Below are positions 5,739-6,137 of a stretch of DNA of 6,137 nucleotides, piece by piece. Below the pieces are notes generated by a model that saw only the letters and a program-made list of their open reading frames with translations, ran no database searches and was not told where the DNA came from. The DNA lies in assembly GCA_024404335.1 (NCBI GenBank), contig JAKSQA010000067.1, forward strand, positions 1 through 6,137, read 5' to 3'. Position 1 is the first letter of the stretch, and the number at the start of each line of letters is the position of its first letter. The stretch is from Mailhella sp. (lineage in GTDB: Bacteria; Desulfobacterota; Desulfovibrionia; Desulfovibrionales; Desulfovibrionaceae). A program made the translations under genes and the position numbers.

Positions 5739-6137
5739 ATGAAACGCATCCTCGCCGCCGCGGCCGCGCTCGCCATGCTTGCCGCCCCCATCTGCCTTGG
5801 AACGGCGCACGCCGCGCCCGACTTCACCGGGCTTTCCTTCCACAGCGAATACGGGGAATCGCACCCCGCCGTCGCCAATGTCTTCCGCCCGTTCTTCAGC
5901 GCCGCGAAGGCACGGTTCCCCGAGAAGCTCGGCTTCGAATACGTCATGAACAACGACCTCTTCCCGCCTGCCGAGGCCTTCACCGCCCCGGGCGCCGGAA
6001 AGGTCGACTTCGCCAGCATCCGCATAGCCATGTTCCCCGGCCGCTGCCCTCTGCTGGGCGCCGTAAACCTGCCGGGCACGCGCTCCTCCGCCGTGGTGGG
6101 CTCGCGCCCCGCGCACGACCTCCTCGAGACGTCCCCC
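5739..6137 (+). CDS. TRAP-type (DctP-like) periplasmic solute-binding protein, 3' truncated by window
   Basis: An open frame of 133 codons that reaches the end of the window with no stop. A Sec signal peptide is clear: KR, then an Ala-rich hydrophobic core, with likely cleavage after A25 (GTAHA/APDF). The mature part starts with FTGLSFHSEYGESHP, then a helix (about 43-58), FEYVMNNDLFPPAEAF (66-81), GKVDFASIRIAMFPGRCPLL (87-106) and VNLPG (109-113). This order follows the N-terminal lobe of DctP family receptors: beta strand and substrate-proximal His, helix, a Y/F-P strand, a G-x-x-D-x-x segment, then PGRFPL-like and LPG motifs. Such receptors deliver organic acids or similar solutes to a DctQM membrane permease, whose genes would be expected further right. 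The family call rests on motif order only, so another periplasmic binding protein class is possible. The substrate cannot be told. It has its own promoter candidate and a strong ribosome binding site. Confidence 0.7.
   Translation, partial: MKRILAAAAALAMLAAPICLGTAHAAPDFTGLSFHSEYGESHPAVANVFRPFFSAAKARFPEKLGFEYVMNNDLFPPAEAFTAPGAGKVDFASIRIAMFPGRCPLLGAVNLPGTRSSAVVGSRPAHDLLETSP

Noticed and set aside
5577..6116. Two long minus-strand frames opposite the TRAP receptor gene.
   Set aside because: They lie antisense to a gene with a clear signal peptide and ribosome binding site, and their Gly/Arg/Ala-rich content is typical of GC-rich shadow frames.

Overview
The window looks like a junction between an AT-rich accessory stretch and a GC-rich bacterial chromosome. 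By hand counts on sampled lines, GC rises from about 30% in the first gene, to about 55-60% in the second, to about 70% from roughly position 2400 onward. The GC-rich part carries an oxygen-sensitive type of biotin synthase and the start of a DctP-like TRAP solute receptor. This fits a strictly anaerobic, GC-rich proteobacterium, and a Desulfovibrionaceae-like host is my guess. No rRNA, ribosomal protein or other phylogenetic marker is present, so that guess is weak.

Layout. 10-765 (+) encodes an AT-rich AlbA_2/Schlafen-type domain protein, followed by an intrinsic terminator (785-824). 903-1001 holds three tandem 33-bp repeat units. 1042-2439 (+, more likely start 1060) encodes an AAA/DUF4143 ATPase. 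Its last codons run 42 bp into the 3' end of a convergent gene. 2398-3741 (-) is a sodium:solute symporter family transporter. It lies 3 nt downstream of bioB (3745-4734, -), so the two form a tight operon read right to left. Upstream of bioB is an inverted repeat (4786-4821) resembling a BirA (biotin repressor) operator. 5017-5298 (-) encodes a small unrecognised protein with a C-terminal Cys cluster, and a bulged hairpin (4895-4920) lies between it and bioB. 5299-5738 is non-coding and holds a good candidate promoter facing right. From 5739 (+) a secreted TRAP-type solute-binding protein begins and runs off the window.

How the genes may work together. The most coherent unit is bioB plus symporter under a putative biotin-responsive operator. 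BioB converts dethiobiotin to biotin. No other bio genes are visible, so the co-transcribed symporter is a plausible importer of biotin or a precursor (inference). The BioB itself is unusual: two of the four classical [2Fe-2S] cluster ligands are replaced and an extra conserved-looking cysteine is present, pointing to the alternative auxiliary-cluster type. The left part (AlbA_2 protein, repeats, DUF4143 ATPase) looks like acquired cargo inserted next to the symporter's 3' end.
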